Origin: JBJFGR01 sp051892875 | GTDB lineage: Bacteria; Pseudomonadota; Gammaproteobacteria; Enterobacterales; Succinivibrionaceae | Length of the DNA stretch: 40,649 nt | Assembly: GCA_051892875.1 (NCBI GenBank) | Contig: JBJFGR010000105.1 | Span: 1-40,649, forward strand | Reading direction: 5' to 3' | Shown: positions 23,097 through 32,143 of the stretch, one piece after another | Layout: every line of letters begins with the position of its first letter | Numbering within the stretch: position 1 is the stretch's first letter | Notes under the pieces: model-generated | Databases searched by the model: none | Told to the model about the DNA's origin: nothing | Seen by the model: the letters and a program-made list of their open reading frames with translations, nothing else | Program-made: the position numbers and the translations under genes

Positions 23097-24107
23097 ATGA
23101 GTAATCAGGGTATACCGGTTATCGCAGAAACAACAGCTAGTATAAAAAATACTGTAGATAATATTATAAAGAATATAAGCTTAAAAGAGGTTTATTCTAA
23201 TGTTAGTCGTAATGTTGCTAGACATAAGTCTTTAGACTTCTCTGATATCGGTTTGGCTGATAATGATCAAGTTACAAATAAGCATTTAAGAAAGTTTCAT
23301 CAGACTCGCTTGTATATTTCTGATTTTTCAAATATGTATGGGCATACTGATATTAAAAATTTTGATACTTATCTTATTTCAGCAAATCTCCCAGAACAAT
23401 TTTCATATAATATTGGTTCAAAATGGGAAATGCCTTTAAACTCATTTAGTGGTGGTAACTTAGTAAATGGTGTCATGCAGATGGTAAGCGGTACATATAC
23501 CGGTGGTACAGATGCCATTAGTTCCGTTAACCGAGCAACTACATTAAAAGTATGGGCAGGAACAGAGCCTTTACGTTTATCTTTACGTATTCCTGTTATC
23601 GACGACGGTTATGAATTACAAAAAGATGCTACCGGTAAAAATACTAACTTTGTTGAAGCATTAGAATTTCTCGGTAGTTTGTGTTTGCCTAAACAAGTTG
23701 GTGCATTAGGTTTTTATAGTCCTCCTCCTTCTCCGCTAAATGTTTCTATTAAATATGATGGTCAAGAAAAATTAAATTTACGTACGAACTATGCTCATAT
23801 TCTTTTACAGTTAGGAGGTATATTAATTGTAGACAACTGTATCGTTGAAAGCATAAGTGTAGAATATCCTAATACAAAAACAATGATTAGACATACCTAT
23901 CCTAATCATATCCGTCCCGGTGATTCTGGAAATTCATATTTGGTTCCTTTATTAGCTAACGTTACAATAAACATATCAACAATCGAAGCAATGACTGCAG
24001 ATACTTATTCAAATATGTTATGGAATAAGCGGCAATCTAATATGGGATATGGTGAAATAGATGTTGCAGATTTCCTTCCTGTTGATAAAACTGAGAAAAA
24101 AGAATAG
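23097..24107 (+). CDS. Tail tube-baseplate junction protein (gp48/gp54-like)
   Basis: The protein has 336 residues, close to T4 gp48 (364) and gp54 (320). It has a helical N terminus (ASIKNTVDNIIKNISLKEVY), then beta segments with ATTLKVWAGTEPLRLSLRIP near 148-167, VEALEFLGSLCLPKQ and a PPPSPLNVSI loop near 204-215. The closing part is tube-like: ILIVDNCIVESISVEYPN and then VTINISTIEAMTADTY. This matches the tube-fold layers at the tube-baseplate boundary. The next gene is gp53-like and hub and spike follow, which agrees. No ribosome-binding site is visible (6-base gap), so translation may be coupled to the lipoprotein gene. Confidence 0.65.
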   Translation: MSNQGIPVIAETTASIKNTVDNIIKNISLKEVYSNVSRNVARHKSLDFSDIGLADNDQVTNKHLRKFHQTRLYISDFSNMYGHTDIKNFDTYLISANLPEQFSYNIGSKWEMPLNSFSGGNLVNGVMQMVSGTYTGGTDAISSVNRATTLKVWAGTEPLRLSLRIPVIDDGYELQKDATGKNTNFVEALEFLGSLCLPKQVGALGFYSPPPSPLNVSIKYDGQEKLNLRTNYAHILLQLGGILIVDNCIVESISVEYPNTKTMIRHTYPNHIRPGDSGNSYLVPLLANVTINISTIEAMTADTYSNMLWNKRQSNMGYGEIDVADFLPVDKTEKKE

Positions 24108-24116
24108 AGGTAAATA

Positions 24117-24518
24117 ATGGCTAATACAACAAAATTTGATTCATTTTTTTCAGCTACTTGTATTGATAATAATGGTATAGCGGTAACAGATTTGAATAAA
24201 GGGTTAATGAACTTATTCACTAACTTTAATGAAAGTACAATCGAAATAAACTATGACCAGAATTATTTAGTTTCTAATCACGAGCAAGACTATCCAGAGT
24301 TAGTAGCGAAAAACAGTAGATTGGGTAGTACAGAATATTGGTGGTGGATACTTTTTCTTAATGGAATTGAAGATCCTTTTACCCAGTTTAAAGAGAATTG
24401 GGTATATCAAATCGCGCAACAAGATAGTATTGATGGATTTATTGAAGATTCTAATAACAATAATAATCAAGGCGCACAAGACGAAACTCGTATAGGTTCA
24501 GTAATAGAATTAAACTAA
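24117..24518 (+). CDS. Baseplate wedge protein (gp53-like)
   Basis: The protein has 133 residues. The core YPELVAKNSRLGSTEYWWWI then LFLNGIEDPFTQF is the LysM-like signature of gp53-type wedge proteins (a Tyr-Trp-rich helix followed by NxIxDP). The end is Asn/Gln-rich (SNNNNNQGAQD), a flexible tail. In T4, gp53 links wedges to the central hub. AGGTAAATA precedes the ATG. The gene ends at TAATG shared with the hub gene, so translation is coupled. Confidence 0.72.
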   Translation: MANTTKFDSFFSATCIDNNGIAVTDLNKGLMNLFTNFNESTIEINYDQNYLVSNHEQDYPELVAKNSRLGSTEYWWWILFLNGIEDPFTQFKENWVYQIAQQDSIDGFIEDSNNNNNQGAQDETRIGSVIELN

Positions 24519-25666
24519 TGGAAATTCAAAGTACATACGATTTAAAAATCCTTATTGAAGGAACAGATATTTTAAAAAGCAAAGGCGTAGTACTGGCTAA
24601 AGCTGACATTTACGAATCTATAATGCGATCTATTCCTACGTGTGAATTAGAAATATCTATACCTATTAATGCTTTTGACTATAAAACAATTGTTGACGGC
24701 ACACAAATTAAATTCCAGATAATTGCTAAACTTTGGGGTATTAATGATACATATCCTTTCCGTATTTATAATGTAAGACGTTTGGAATTAAGTCAAAAAT
24801 TTGTAATGCTACATATTGAAGGGGTGCTAGATTATTTCCAAGGTTATAGACAAGTAAATCATTTTAATCGATACGCATTATCAAGCGAAGTATTTAAGAC
24901 AATTGCAGCAAATAGTAATTTGAAAGCAGAAATCGATCAAACTAATGATTTACAATTGTGGGTAGCTGGAAATAGAAATACATATCAATTTTTTAATTAT
25001 ATGACTCAGTATGGATATGTAAATGAAACTTCTGGTATGTTTTGGTGTATAGATAGATATAAAACTCTTCTCTATAAAAATCTTACTTCATTATTTAGAG
25101 ACAGACACTCGAATGTTTATACTTTTGTACAGTCTCCGACACCAAATTTAAAAACAAAACAATTTGGATATACATCGGCAGCTGCTTCTATTCAATCTGG
25201 TACAAATAATCTTAAAAATGAAGGTTATGGTGGTACAGATTTATATTTTGATGTATTGACTTATTCTTGGAAAGAGCCTGCATCAAGAAAAGTAGTTGCA
25301 GAAAGTAATCTTATTAATATATCAAAAGAATTATCACAAGGATTAAGTCAAGATTGGTATCCTTTTGATGTTGGTAATTTTCATTCTAATTATTATAACG
25401 CTTATAAACAAAACAAACGTGTATTAGCAACTTATTCATCTTATATAACAGTTGAGAGTCAATTCTTCCAGCCATATAGATTAGGACAGATTGTAAACTT
25501 TGAATATTTAGATGCGCAAGATAAAACAAATAAACTTATGGCGTTATCAGGTACATATATAATTGATGCTATACACATTACAATGAATCCAGGTGCAATT
25601 ACTGCTAGTATTGAAATGGTTATGCAGGGATTAAATAGTAAAGGTAAAACGAGAGATACATATTAA
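24518..25666 (+). CDS. Baseplate hub protein (gp27/gpD-like)
   Basis: The protein has 382 residues and starts on the overlapping TAATG. It has the domain order of hub proteins: a first beta barrel (LKILIEGTDILKSKGVVLAK near 10-30 and a TCELEISIPI strand), a central alpha/beta domain with SSEVFKTIAANSNLKAEI and NRNTYQFFNYMTQYG helices, and a final barrel FFQPYRLGQIVNFEYLDA, then GTYIIDAIHITMNPGAITAS. Hub trimers sit at the tube base and hold the spike, which is encoded by the next gene. The closing barrel motif is characteristic of gpD/gp44/gp27-type hubs. Confidence 0.75.
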   Translation: MEIQSTYDLKILIEGTDILKSKGVVLAKADIYESIMRSIPTCELEISIPINAFDYKTIVDGTQIKFQIIAKLWGINDTYPFRIYNVRRLELSQKFVMLHIEGVLDYFQGYRQVNHFNRYALSSEVFKTIAANSNLKAEIDQTNDLQLWVAGNRNTYQFFNYMTQYGYVNETSGMFWCIDRYKTLLYKNLTSLFRDRHSNVYTFVQSPTPNLKTKQFGYTSAAASIQSGTNNLKNEGYGGTDLYFDVLTYSWKEPASRKVVAESNLINISKELSQGLSQDWYPFDVGNFHSNYYNAYKQNKRVLATYSSYITVESQFFQPYRLGQIVNFEYLDAQDKTNKLMALSGTYIIDAIHITMNPGAITASIEMVMQGLNSKGKTRDTY

Positions 25667-26377
25667 ATGCAAGGTTACTCTAATATAAATAAAAAAATAT
25701 CAAATCCTCTTTTCATAGGGACCGTTGAAGATAACAATGATCCTACCTTTAATTATAGAGTAAAAGTACGTATCAATGAATTACACCCTTCTTCTATTAC
25801 AACTGAACAATTACCGTGGACAGCAAGAGTAGATACGGCCTTTATGGGAATGAGTGATTCTGCTGATTTATCACATAAGATTCCGGAGGTTGGTTCTAAG
25901 GTACTTATTTTGGCCGTGGGAGACGATTTTAATTCTTTACTATATCTTGGTTGTATTTATAAAAAGACTAGCCAGACACCTTCTGGAGAGTCTTATTTGA
26001 ATACTTATGGAGTATATCGAACAGATGGGCAGTTTATAGGTATAGATAAAGTTCAAAAATTATTCCAAATGTTATTCGACGGTGACATAAACATTGATAA
26101 AGTAAAAAATATAAATGCTAATGTTGCTACGAATATTACTATAAAATGTACTAACATATCTGTTGAATGTACAAATGCTAACGTAAAGGCTAATTCAACA
26201 AAAATAGACTGTCCGAGTAATGAAATAACAGGAAATTTAAAAGTAGGTGGAAATGTAACTGCAGACGGTGAAGTAAGCGCTAAAAGTGGTGCTGTTAATT
26301 TATCTACACATACACATCAATACGAAATGGGCGGTACGGCGGCTGGTCCTAATACAACACAACCTGGGCAAGGTTAA
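25667..26377 (+). CDS. Baseplate spike protein (gpV/gp5-like) with HxH tip
   Basis: The protein has 236 residues. Residues 1-100 form an OB-fold of spike type: FIGTVEDNNDPTFNYRVKVR, LPWTARVDTAFMG, IPEVGSKVLILAVGDDFNSL and YLGCIYK. Residues about 140-205 are a repetitive beta-helix (alternating short strands NITIKCTNISVECTNANVKA). The tip contains STHTHQ (His215, His217), which in P2 gpV and phi92 gp138 coordinates a metal ion, and ends with GPNTTQPGQG. There is no lysozyme domain, unlike T4 gp5. The ATG follows the hub stop with no gap. It pierces the outer membrane. Confidence 0.82.
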   Translation: MQGYSNINKKISNPLFIGTVEDNNDPTFNYRVKVRINELHPSSITTEQLPWTARVDTAFMGMSDSADLSHKIPEVGSKVLILAVGDDFNSLLYLGCIYKKTSQTPSGESYLNTYGVYRTDGQFIGIDKVQKLFQMLFDGDINIDKVKNINANVATNITIKCTNISVECTNANVKANSTKIDCPSNEITGNLKVGGNVTADGEVSAKSGAVNLSTHTHQYEMGGTAAGPNTTQPGQG

Positions 26378-26404
26378 TTTATTATTTCTTAACAATATAT
26401 CGCT

Positions 26405-26425
26405 AAATAAGTTCTAATTAAAAAG
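26405..26425 (+). promoter_or_regulatory. Candidate late promoter motif, copy 4
   Basis: AAATAAGTTCTAATTAAAAAG has core AGTTCTA at 26410-26416, ending 43 bases before the ATG at 26460. The 82-base gap contains no other gene and no terminator that I can see. Confidence 0.55.
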
Positions 26426-26459
26426 TAAAATATACATTCTCCATTCAAATATTTTATAC

Positions 26460-26831
26460 ATGGCAAAGTTTAGTGATTTAAATGTATCTTTTAGGACCAG
26501 TCCGACAAATAACGTTGCGGTTTTAACAGATCTTGCAAATATCAAAAAAAGTTTAGAGCGTCTTTTTAGTACAGGAAAAGGCGATGTTCCCTTTAATAGA
26601 GAGTACGGTACTTCTTTAAAAACTTTATTATTTGAAAACAACGTCGATCCTTCTGATGTTGAAATGTTTTTATATATGGATATTAGTAGATTTGAGCCTA
26701 GAGTACGTTTAAACCCCGCCAATATCGCAATCGAAAAAAAAGGTAATCAATATATTGTAAGTTGTACTTTTACTGTTCCAGCATTAGGAGAAACAGAAGG
26801 TACAGTAAATGCTACTATTACAAGTGAGTAA
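26460..26831 (+). CDS. Baseplate wedge protein (gp25/W-like)
   Basis: The protein has 123 residues, normal for gp25. The motif GDVPFNREYGTSLKTLLFEN (residues 41-60) and the conserved RFEPRV (Glu79-Pro80-Arg81), followed by a beta end, define the family. Gp25 forms the core bundle of the inner baseplate with gp6 and gp7, whose homologues follow directly. There is no Shine-Dalgarno sequence before the ATG; the leader is A/T-rich and downstream of promoter motif 4. Confidence 0.88.
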   Translation: MAKFSDLNVSFRTSPTNNVAVLTDLANIKKSLERLFSTGKGDVPFNREYGTSLKTLLFENNVDPSDVEMFLYMDISRFEPRVRLNPANIAIEKKGNQYIVSCTFTVPALGETEGTVNATITSE

Positions 26832-26838
26832 GTAAAAT

Positions 26839-29800
26839 ATGAAACTCGATAATATTATTTATGATGTTGAATCTTTAGCTACTGCAATTACACAACAGTG
26901 GAGTACAGAAAGCGAAACCTTTAGAGCAATGTACCCATCTGATACCTCTGAAGCACTGGTTAACGTATTTTCGGCATACGGTGCAATGCTTCAATATTGT
27001 TTATGTACAGCTCTTGCAAACTGCTATACGGATAGTGCATTTTCAGAAGCAGGTGTTTATCAGTTAGCTAATACTCTTGGTAATACTTTACACGGTAATG
27101 TTTCATCACAATGTCAAGCCAACATTACAAAAAATAACTTTGTTGGTATGACTATTACTATTCCAGCCAATACACAATTTTTGATTGACGGTAAGAAATT
27201 TTTTAATCCTTCTGCTATTATATGTCCAGCAAATATTGAAACTGTAACTGAAGTTATATTAGTACAAGGTGAAATTGTAGAAGTAAATAAAACCTCTAAT
27301 GGTATTGAAAACGAAAAATTCTACTTTTCTTCAGACTTTAAATGTAACCATAATTACGTATCTGTTAAAGTAAATGGTGAAGAATGGATTGTTGACGAAT
27401 CTTTCTTAGCATACGATAAAAGTGCAGTTTATGATCCAAGTCAAATGAATGTATGTGTACTGAAAACAGATCCAGATGGTAGGTCATATATTAAAGTTGG
27501 TAATAATCAGCTCGGTAATATGCCTATGTCTGGAAGTAATATTCAAATCACATACGTTTCCAACGATGGTGAAGAAGGTAATATTTCAGAAACTGGAAAA
27601 CAAGGTTCATTACTTACTGTTTTAACTTATATGAATAGTTTAGGTAATGTAGAAACTTTAGATGTTACTGTTAATACTACCACGACTGCTTACGGTGGAT
27701 TTTCTAAACAATCTGTTGAAACATTACGATATACTTCTCCTATGGTATTTGCTTCTGGTCACCGTGCTGTACGTAGACAAGACTATGAAGCACTCTTACA
27801 GAATAAATGCGGATATTTGACTGCTGCTGTTTGGGGTGAATATGAAGAAGCCAATAAAGTAGGTGCATATGATTCTTTGATGATGAATATGGTTTATTAT
27901 ACTGGTATTAAATCATTCCAAACTTATCCATATTTTATTGTCGGCTCAATTAGTGACAAAACTGTATTTGCTGGTATGCTTAACTCCGTTCGAGGTTTCT
28001 GGGGTTCTTTCTCTTTTAAAATTGAGAATATGAGTAATTCTGAAAATACTATTTTGGTTCAAGATACCGGAGCAAAAGGACAACTCTTCATTAATGATAA
28101 CACTAAAGATCCAAGAGATAGTTTGTTACCGGATTGGAAAAATACGATGACAACTGAATATACAGCTTCTCTTGCTGATGTTGCGATTGCTAGTAGTGGT
28201 GCAAACTATAAAATTAATGAAGAATTACTTGTCCAAAATACAAACAATGAATTAAAAGTACGTGTTGAAGCAATTAATAGTAGTGGTGGTGTTACTAAAG
28301 TCGGTTTAATTACATATAAAGTTACTGACAACTGGGTACAAAAACATCCAAATCCGTTTACAACTATTTATCCGAGTGTTCCAGGAAACGGTACAGGTTT
28401 ACAAGTTAATTTAAAGATTGAAAGTACTCCTAGTTCCACATTAATTTATACAAATGATGATAGAGGAATTATACCGGCTCCTGTTCAGAATAATCCGCTG
28501 ATTAATGCTAGATCTGATCAAAGTCAAGATTTATATTATCAAAGCGTTTGGGAGCCTAGCTTATTACAACCTGTACAAATTATAACAACTTTCTCAGAAG
28601 AAAAAGCTATCGCAGGTATTAAATTCCAAGCAACCAGTTTAGAGCGTGGTACATTTATTGGTACTATTGCTATGTTTGGTACTAATATGGATCCAATGCC
28701 TAGTTTAAATAACGTTCGTAACAGTGAAAACTGGGATAGATTAATTGACAGAACTTTTTTGAACAATCCATATAACAATGAAAATGATAACTGGACTGAT
28801 TGGATCCCTACTGCGTGTTTCCAGGGTAAATATGATTCTTCTGGACGTCCTATTTATAATAGATATAAGCACTACGTGATTGAATTTTATTCTGTAGATA
28901 CCGATAATACAGTTGGTGATCCATTTATTACATTTAGTAAAATGAAAATGTTATATGAAGAAGATGCATCTGTTTTATACTACGATCAGAATGGTTATTT
29001 CGAGGTTAGATTCCCAAAAGCAGGCGATCCGGGTCCAGGAGGTAATCCAGAAGGTTACTTAACTCATGATCTTTTAAATACGGCTGCTTTTCCGATGTAT
29101 GGTTATAATGTCGCTTTAAATGGATTAACCTCTGCAAATGGATATAGAGATGGAAATCTTTTAGCATATATCTTCAAAAACGATAAAGTTTCAATTCCAT
29201 TTACTGTTGAAATTGTAAATATCGATAATGCTGTTTATACAGTTAGAATAGATGGAAATACAACATTAGCTGGTACTGAATTTATTTCTATGGGTACTCC
29301 AGCGTCCTTAGATGAAACCTTAGTATATACAGCGAAGCTAAATTTAGATCAAGGACGTGTTGAATTAGGTAAAGGTGGTACAGGATATAGACCGAATGAC
29401 ATTGTAACAGTAAATGGAACAAATGGAGATTTACAATTACGTGTTTCTACCGTTGATAATTCAGGTGCTGTTTTAAATGCTGTTTGGTTAAAGAATATTA
29501 GTTATGGTACTCCTTATAATGGTGAATTTGCAACTACCTTAACTGTTCCACAAGAAGGTTCTACCGGTTCTGGTTTTGTAGTTAATATTACTTCTACACT
29601 GAGTTCTGGTAATGGACAAGAAGCTGGCGTAGGTGGTACGATTGAAATTACTTCTTATAATAACTTACAAGTCCAAGCTAGTTTCACAGGTAACAGAATT
29701 GATACAAGAAGTATTAATAACTTAGACCAACCTATTCTTAATCAGTATAATCACTTTACTACTTTCTTGGAATTTAAACAACCAGAAATTACTCAAGTTA

Positions 29801-30078
29801 GAATTAAAGTAGAAGCAGAATTATCTCAAACAGCAACGTTGACGAGTGGTATTATTTTACAAAACATTAAGAATAATATTAGTAAATTGTTTGAGGTTAC
29901 GCCTGATTATATTGGTAAATCTTTGAAATTATCTGATATTTATACTGCTGTAATGAAAACTCCGAATGTGACATGGTGTAGAGTATTGTCACCTTTAGAT
30001 AATATTGATGTTAATAAAAACGGTTTACTTATCTTATCGAATGTAGAAGTAATAGAAGTAATCCAAAATTTTAAATAG
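26839..30078 (+). CDS. Baseplate wedge protein (gp6/J-like), expanded
   Basis: The protein has 1079 residues, longer than T4 gp6 (660). The N-terminal 300 residues follow the gp6/gpJ pattern: helices (AYGAMLQYCLCTALANCYTD), TLGNTLHG, a beta segment ITIPANTQFLIDGKKF, and SGHRAVRRQDYEALLQNK near 311-328, the hallmark DYExL segment. The C-terminal part (VRIKVEAELS, KNNISKLF, LKLSDIYTAVMKTPNVTWCR) is also family-typical. Between them are insertions, including two GGxGYxxND-type beta modules (encoded near 28185-28420 and 29360-29610). Gp6 makes the clamp ring around the baseplate hub. It starts 7 bases after gp25. Confidence 0.82.
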   Translation: MKLDNIIYDVESLATAITQQWSTESETFRAMYPSDTSEALVNVFSAYGAMLQYCLCTALANCYTDSAFSEAGVYQLANTLGNTLHGNVSSQCQANITKNNFVGMTITIPANTQFLIDGKKFFNPSAIICPANIETVTEVILVQGEIVEVNKTSNGIENEKFYFSSDFKCNHNYVSVKVNGEEWIVDESFLAYDKSAVYDPSQMNVCVLKTDPDGRSYIKVGNNQLGNMPMSGSNIQITYVSNDGEEGNISETGKQGSLLTVLTYMNSLGNVETLDVTVNTTTTAYGGFSKQSVETLRYTSPMVFASGHRAVRRQDYEALLQNKCGYLTAAVWGEYEEANKVGAYDSLMMNMVYYTGIKSFQTYPYFIVGSISDKTVFAGMLNSVRGFWGSFSFKIENMSNSENTILVQDTGAKGQLFINDNTKDPRDSLLPDWKNTMTTEYTASLADVAIASSGANYKINEELLVQNTNNELKVRVEAINSSGGVTKVGLITYKVTDNWVQKHPNPFTTIYPSVPGNGTGLQVNLKIESTPSSTLIYTNDDRGIIPAPVQNNPLINARSDQSQDLYYQSVWEPSLLQPVQIITTFSEEKAIAGIKFQATSLERGTFIGTIAMFGTNMDPMPSLNNVRNSENWDRLIDRTFLNNPYNNENDNWTDWIPTACFQGKYDSSGRPIYNRYKHYVIEFYSVDTDNTVGDPFITFSKMKMLYEEDASVLYYDQNGYFEVRFPKAGDPGPGGNPEGYLTHDLLNTAAFPMYGYNVALNGLTSANGYRDGNLLAYIFKNDKVSIPFTVEIVNIDNAVYTVRIDGNTTLAGTEFISMGTPASLDETLVYTAKLNLDQGRVELGKGGTGYRPNDIVTVNGTNGDLQLRVSTVDNSGAVLNAVWLKNISYGTPYNGEFATTLTVPQEGSTGSGFVVNITSTLSSGNGQEAGVGGTIEITSYNNLQVQASFTGNRIDTRSINNLDQPILNQYNHFTTFLEFKQPEITQVRIKVEAELSQTATLTSGIILQNIKNNISKLFEVTPDYIGKSLKLSDIYTAVMKTPNVTWCRVLSPLDNIDVNKNGLLILSNVEVIEVIQNFK

Positions 30079-30086
30079 TATGTGAA

Positions 30087-32129
30087 ATGACTGAACCGAA
30101 TAAAATAAATAAGATATATATAAAAGATCAGTTATCAATTACAAAAGTAGGTATGACAACTTTATTGTTTAATAACGGTTTGATTGTACCTAAATCTATG
30201 TATTCTGTTGTCGATGGATATGTTAATATTAAAGAAGAGGTCGTTAATAACTTAAACTTATTTCAATATGAAAGTAATTCAACTTCTTATGAATATTCTG
30301 TAAATTTAACACAAGGTAATATTAAAATTTCAGGTCGAGATAAAAACGGCGGAGATTTACAAGGCTTATTAAATAATAACCTTTTAGTATTTGTTAACGG
30401 ATATAAACTGGCTCCTAATGAATATACAATTAACGATGATACGAGTTTTACTATTATAACCAAATATGCAAATGTATTGACTAGTAAAGTTGTAATTGCA
30501 GTTATTCAAAAATTAGCTTATTTTGGTGATGTTGAAAATGTAGATACTTGGAATCAGACTACTAGAACATTCTCTCTAAATGATTTTACAATCAAGAGAT
30601 ATATGTTTTTTAAGAATGGTCAATTGATTACTCATGATAAATTTACTTACAATAACCAAAAATTAACAATAAACGTAGATTATAGACCGGGCGTCGATAA
30701 AATCGATTATTATAGATTGCCTAATGATGCTGTAAACTGTTTGTTCGATGAAGAGCCTGGTTATTTCTCCTATGGTCCTAAAGATAAGTATGGTGAAAGT
30801 GTACCTTTATTATACGATGTAATAGCAAAAGTAAATCAACATATCGTAAGATTAAGTATTGATGATGTTCGTCCAGGATTTTTCATTAGAGAAGAAGGTA
30901 CGGACGGTTGCTTGATGATTATTGATGATAACTTTGAGACTTATTCAGTAAAATGTCTTGAAGTTGTACCGTTTTCTAGAGAAGGAACATTTGAAAATAA
31001 CGAATACTATTTACAAGTACCGGAAACAAAGTCTATTCTTAAGTATGTATCTGAATTTGATTTAAAAGGTAAACTGTTTCCTGAATTGCTTGGTACTTTT
31101 CAAAAATTGTTATTAAATGAAACATATGATAGTATTCAAAGATTAAGAAATATTAGAAGTATCAATAAAGTAGATAGTAGTCAGATAAATAATTTAATAG
31201 AATTCATGGGTATACGCGTAAACATTAAAAATATGACCCTTGAAGAAAAACATGCATTACTTGAAGAATTAACAAACTTTTATAAGATAGTTGGTACTGA
31301 AAATTCATATAGATTTTATAATGTATCTTCTAAAAACTCACGAATACTTGATATTGAACAATTATTTACTCCTATTAGAGACATTTCTTCAGGTAAAGAT
31401 CCGATACAGCGATATGTAACATTTAGGACTGCAGAAGAATTAGGTGCAAAATATCATAGAGAATATGTATTTCCTCATGAAGATTATGGTGAGGTAGGTA
31501 CACTTGCTAATCAAGAAGATTCACTTACAAATATGCCAAGATCTGAAGGTGTTTTAGAAGATATGCCTAGAGGTACAGTAACAGTAGGAGAACAAACTTA
31601 TTTAGTACCTACATTTAAAGAATATAGACCTGTTATGATTATAAATGATAAGGGCGAATCTGAGCTTTTAATGCAACCTACTCGTACTAATAAATATATT
31701 GTTAAACCTGTAGCTGGCCCAAATAAACCAACTGTTAACTATGGTTCTGTAAATGACAATAAACCAGAAGATTTTTATGACTATGGTTATGTTTGGGAAG
31801 ATATCAAAGGTAAATGGATAGAGTGGTTCGAATGGGATAGACCTTCAAACTGGTATCCTACAAACCACGTAAATGTTGCAGTTGAAATTCCGCCAGAAAT
31901 TGATTACGATACTTTTATGACAGAGTTTAGAACAACATTTTATAACATTGCCTCTACAGTTCTATATATACATAATATTATTGATGTATATGTCTTCGGT
32001 GACGATAAACAATGGGACGAAGACCAGAAACCTACATTTGGTATTATGACAGCTCCTATTTATCACGATATTGATTATACATTTACAAACAATCCAACAA
32101 TTAAACCATTTGTTCCTATTCCGAATTAA
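30087..32129 (+). CDS. Baseplate wedge protein with tail protein I-like domain
   Basis: The protein has 680 residues. The N-terminal 240 residues are beta-rich and hold two similar segments (LLVFVNGYKLAPNEYTINDD and YMFFKNGQLITHDKFTYNNQ), an internal repeat of a phage fibre-attachment type. Residues about 345-420 form the helical tail protein I/gp7 core: ELLGTFQKLLLNETYDSIQR, INNLIEFMGIRVN and LTNFYKIVGTENSYRFYNV. The C-terminal part ends with helical NHVNVAVEIPPEIDYDT and a final acidic region. It follows gp6, as protein I follows J in P2. Its job is to complete the wedge and connect fibres. Confidence 0.72.
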   Translation: MTEPNKINKIYIKDQLSITKVGMTTLLFNNGLIVPKSMYSVVDGYVNIKEEVVNNLNLFQYESNSTSYEYSVNLTQGNIKISGRDKNGGDLQGLLNNNLLVFVNGYKLAPNEYTINDDTSFTIITKYANVLTSKVVIAVIQKLAYFGDVENVDTWNQTTRTFSLNDFTIKRYMFFKNGQLITHDKFTYNNQKLTINVDYRPGVDKIDYYRLPNDAVNCLFDEEPGYFSYGPKDKYGESVPLLYDVIAKVNQHIVRLSIDDVRPGFFIREEGTDGCLMIIDDNFETYSVKCLEVVPFSREGTFENNEYYLQVPETKSILKYVSEFDLKGKLFPELLGTFQKLLLNETYDSIQRLRNIRSINKVDSSQINNLIEFMGIRVNIKNMTLEEKHALLEELTNFYKIVGTENSYRFYNVSSKNSRILDIEQLFTPIRDISSGKDPIQRYVTFRTAEELGAKYHREYVFPHEDYGEVGTLANQEDSLTNMPRSEGVLEDMPRGTVTVGEQTYLVPTFKEYRPVMIINDKGESELLMQPTRTNKYIVKPVAGPNKPTVNYGSVNDNKPEDFYDYGYVWEDIKGKWIEWFEWDRPSNWYPTNHVNVAVEIPPEIDYDTFMTEFRTTFYNIASTVLYIHNIIDVYVFGDDKQWDEDQKPTFGIMTAPIYHDIDYTFTNNPTIKPFVPIPN

Positions 32130-32143
32130 GGATTTTATAAAAT

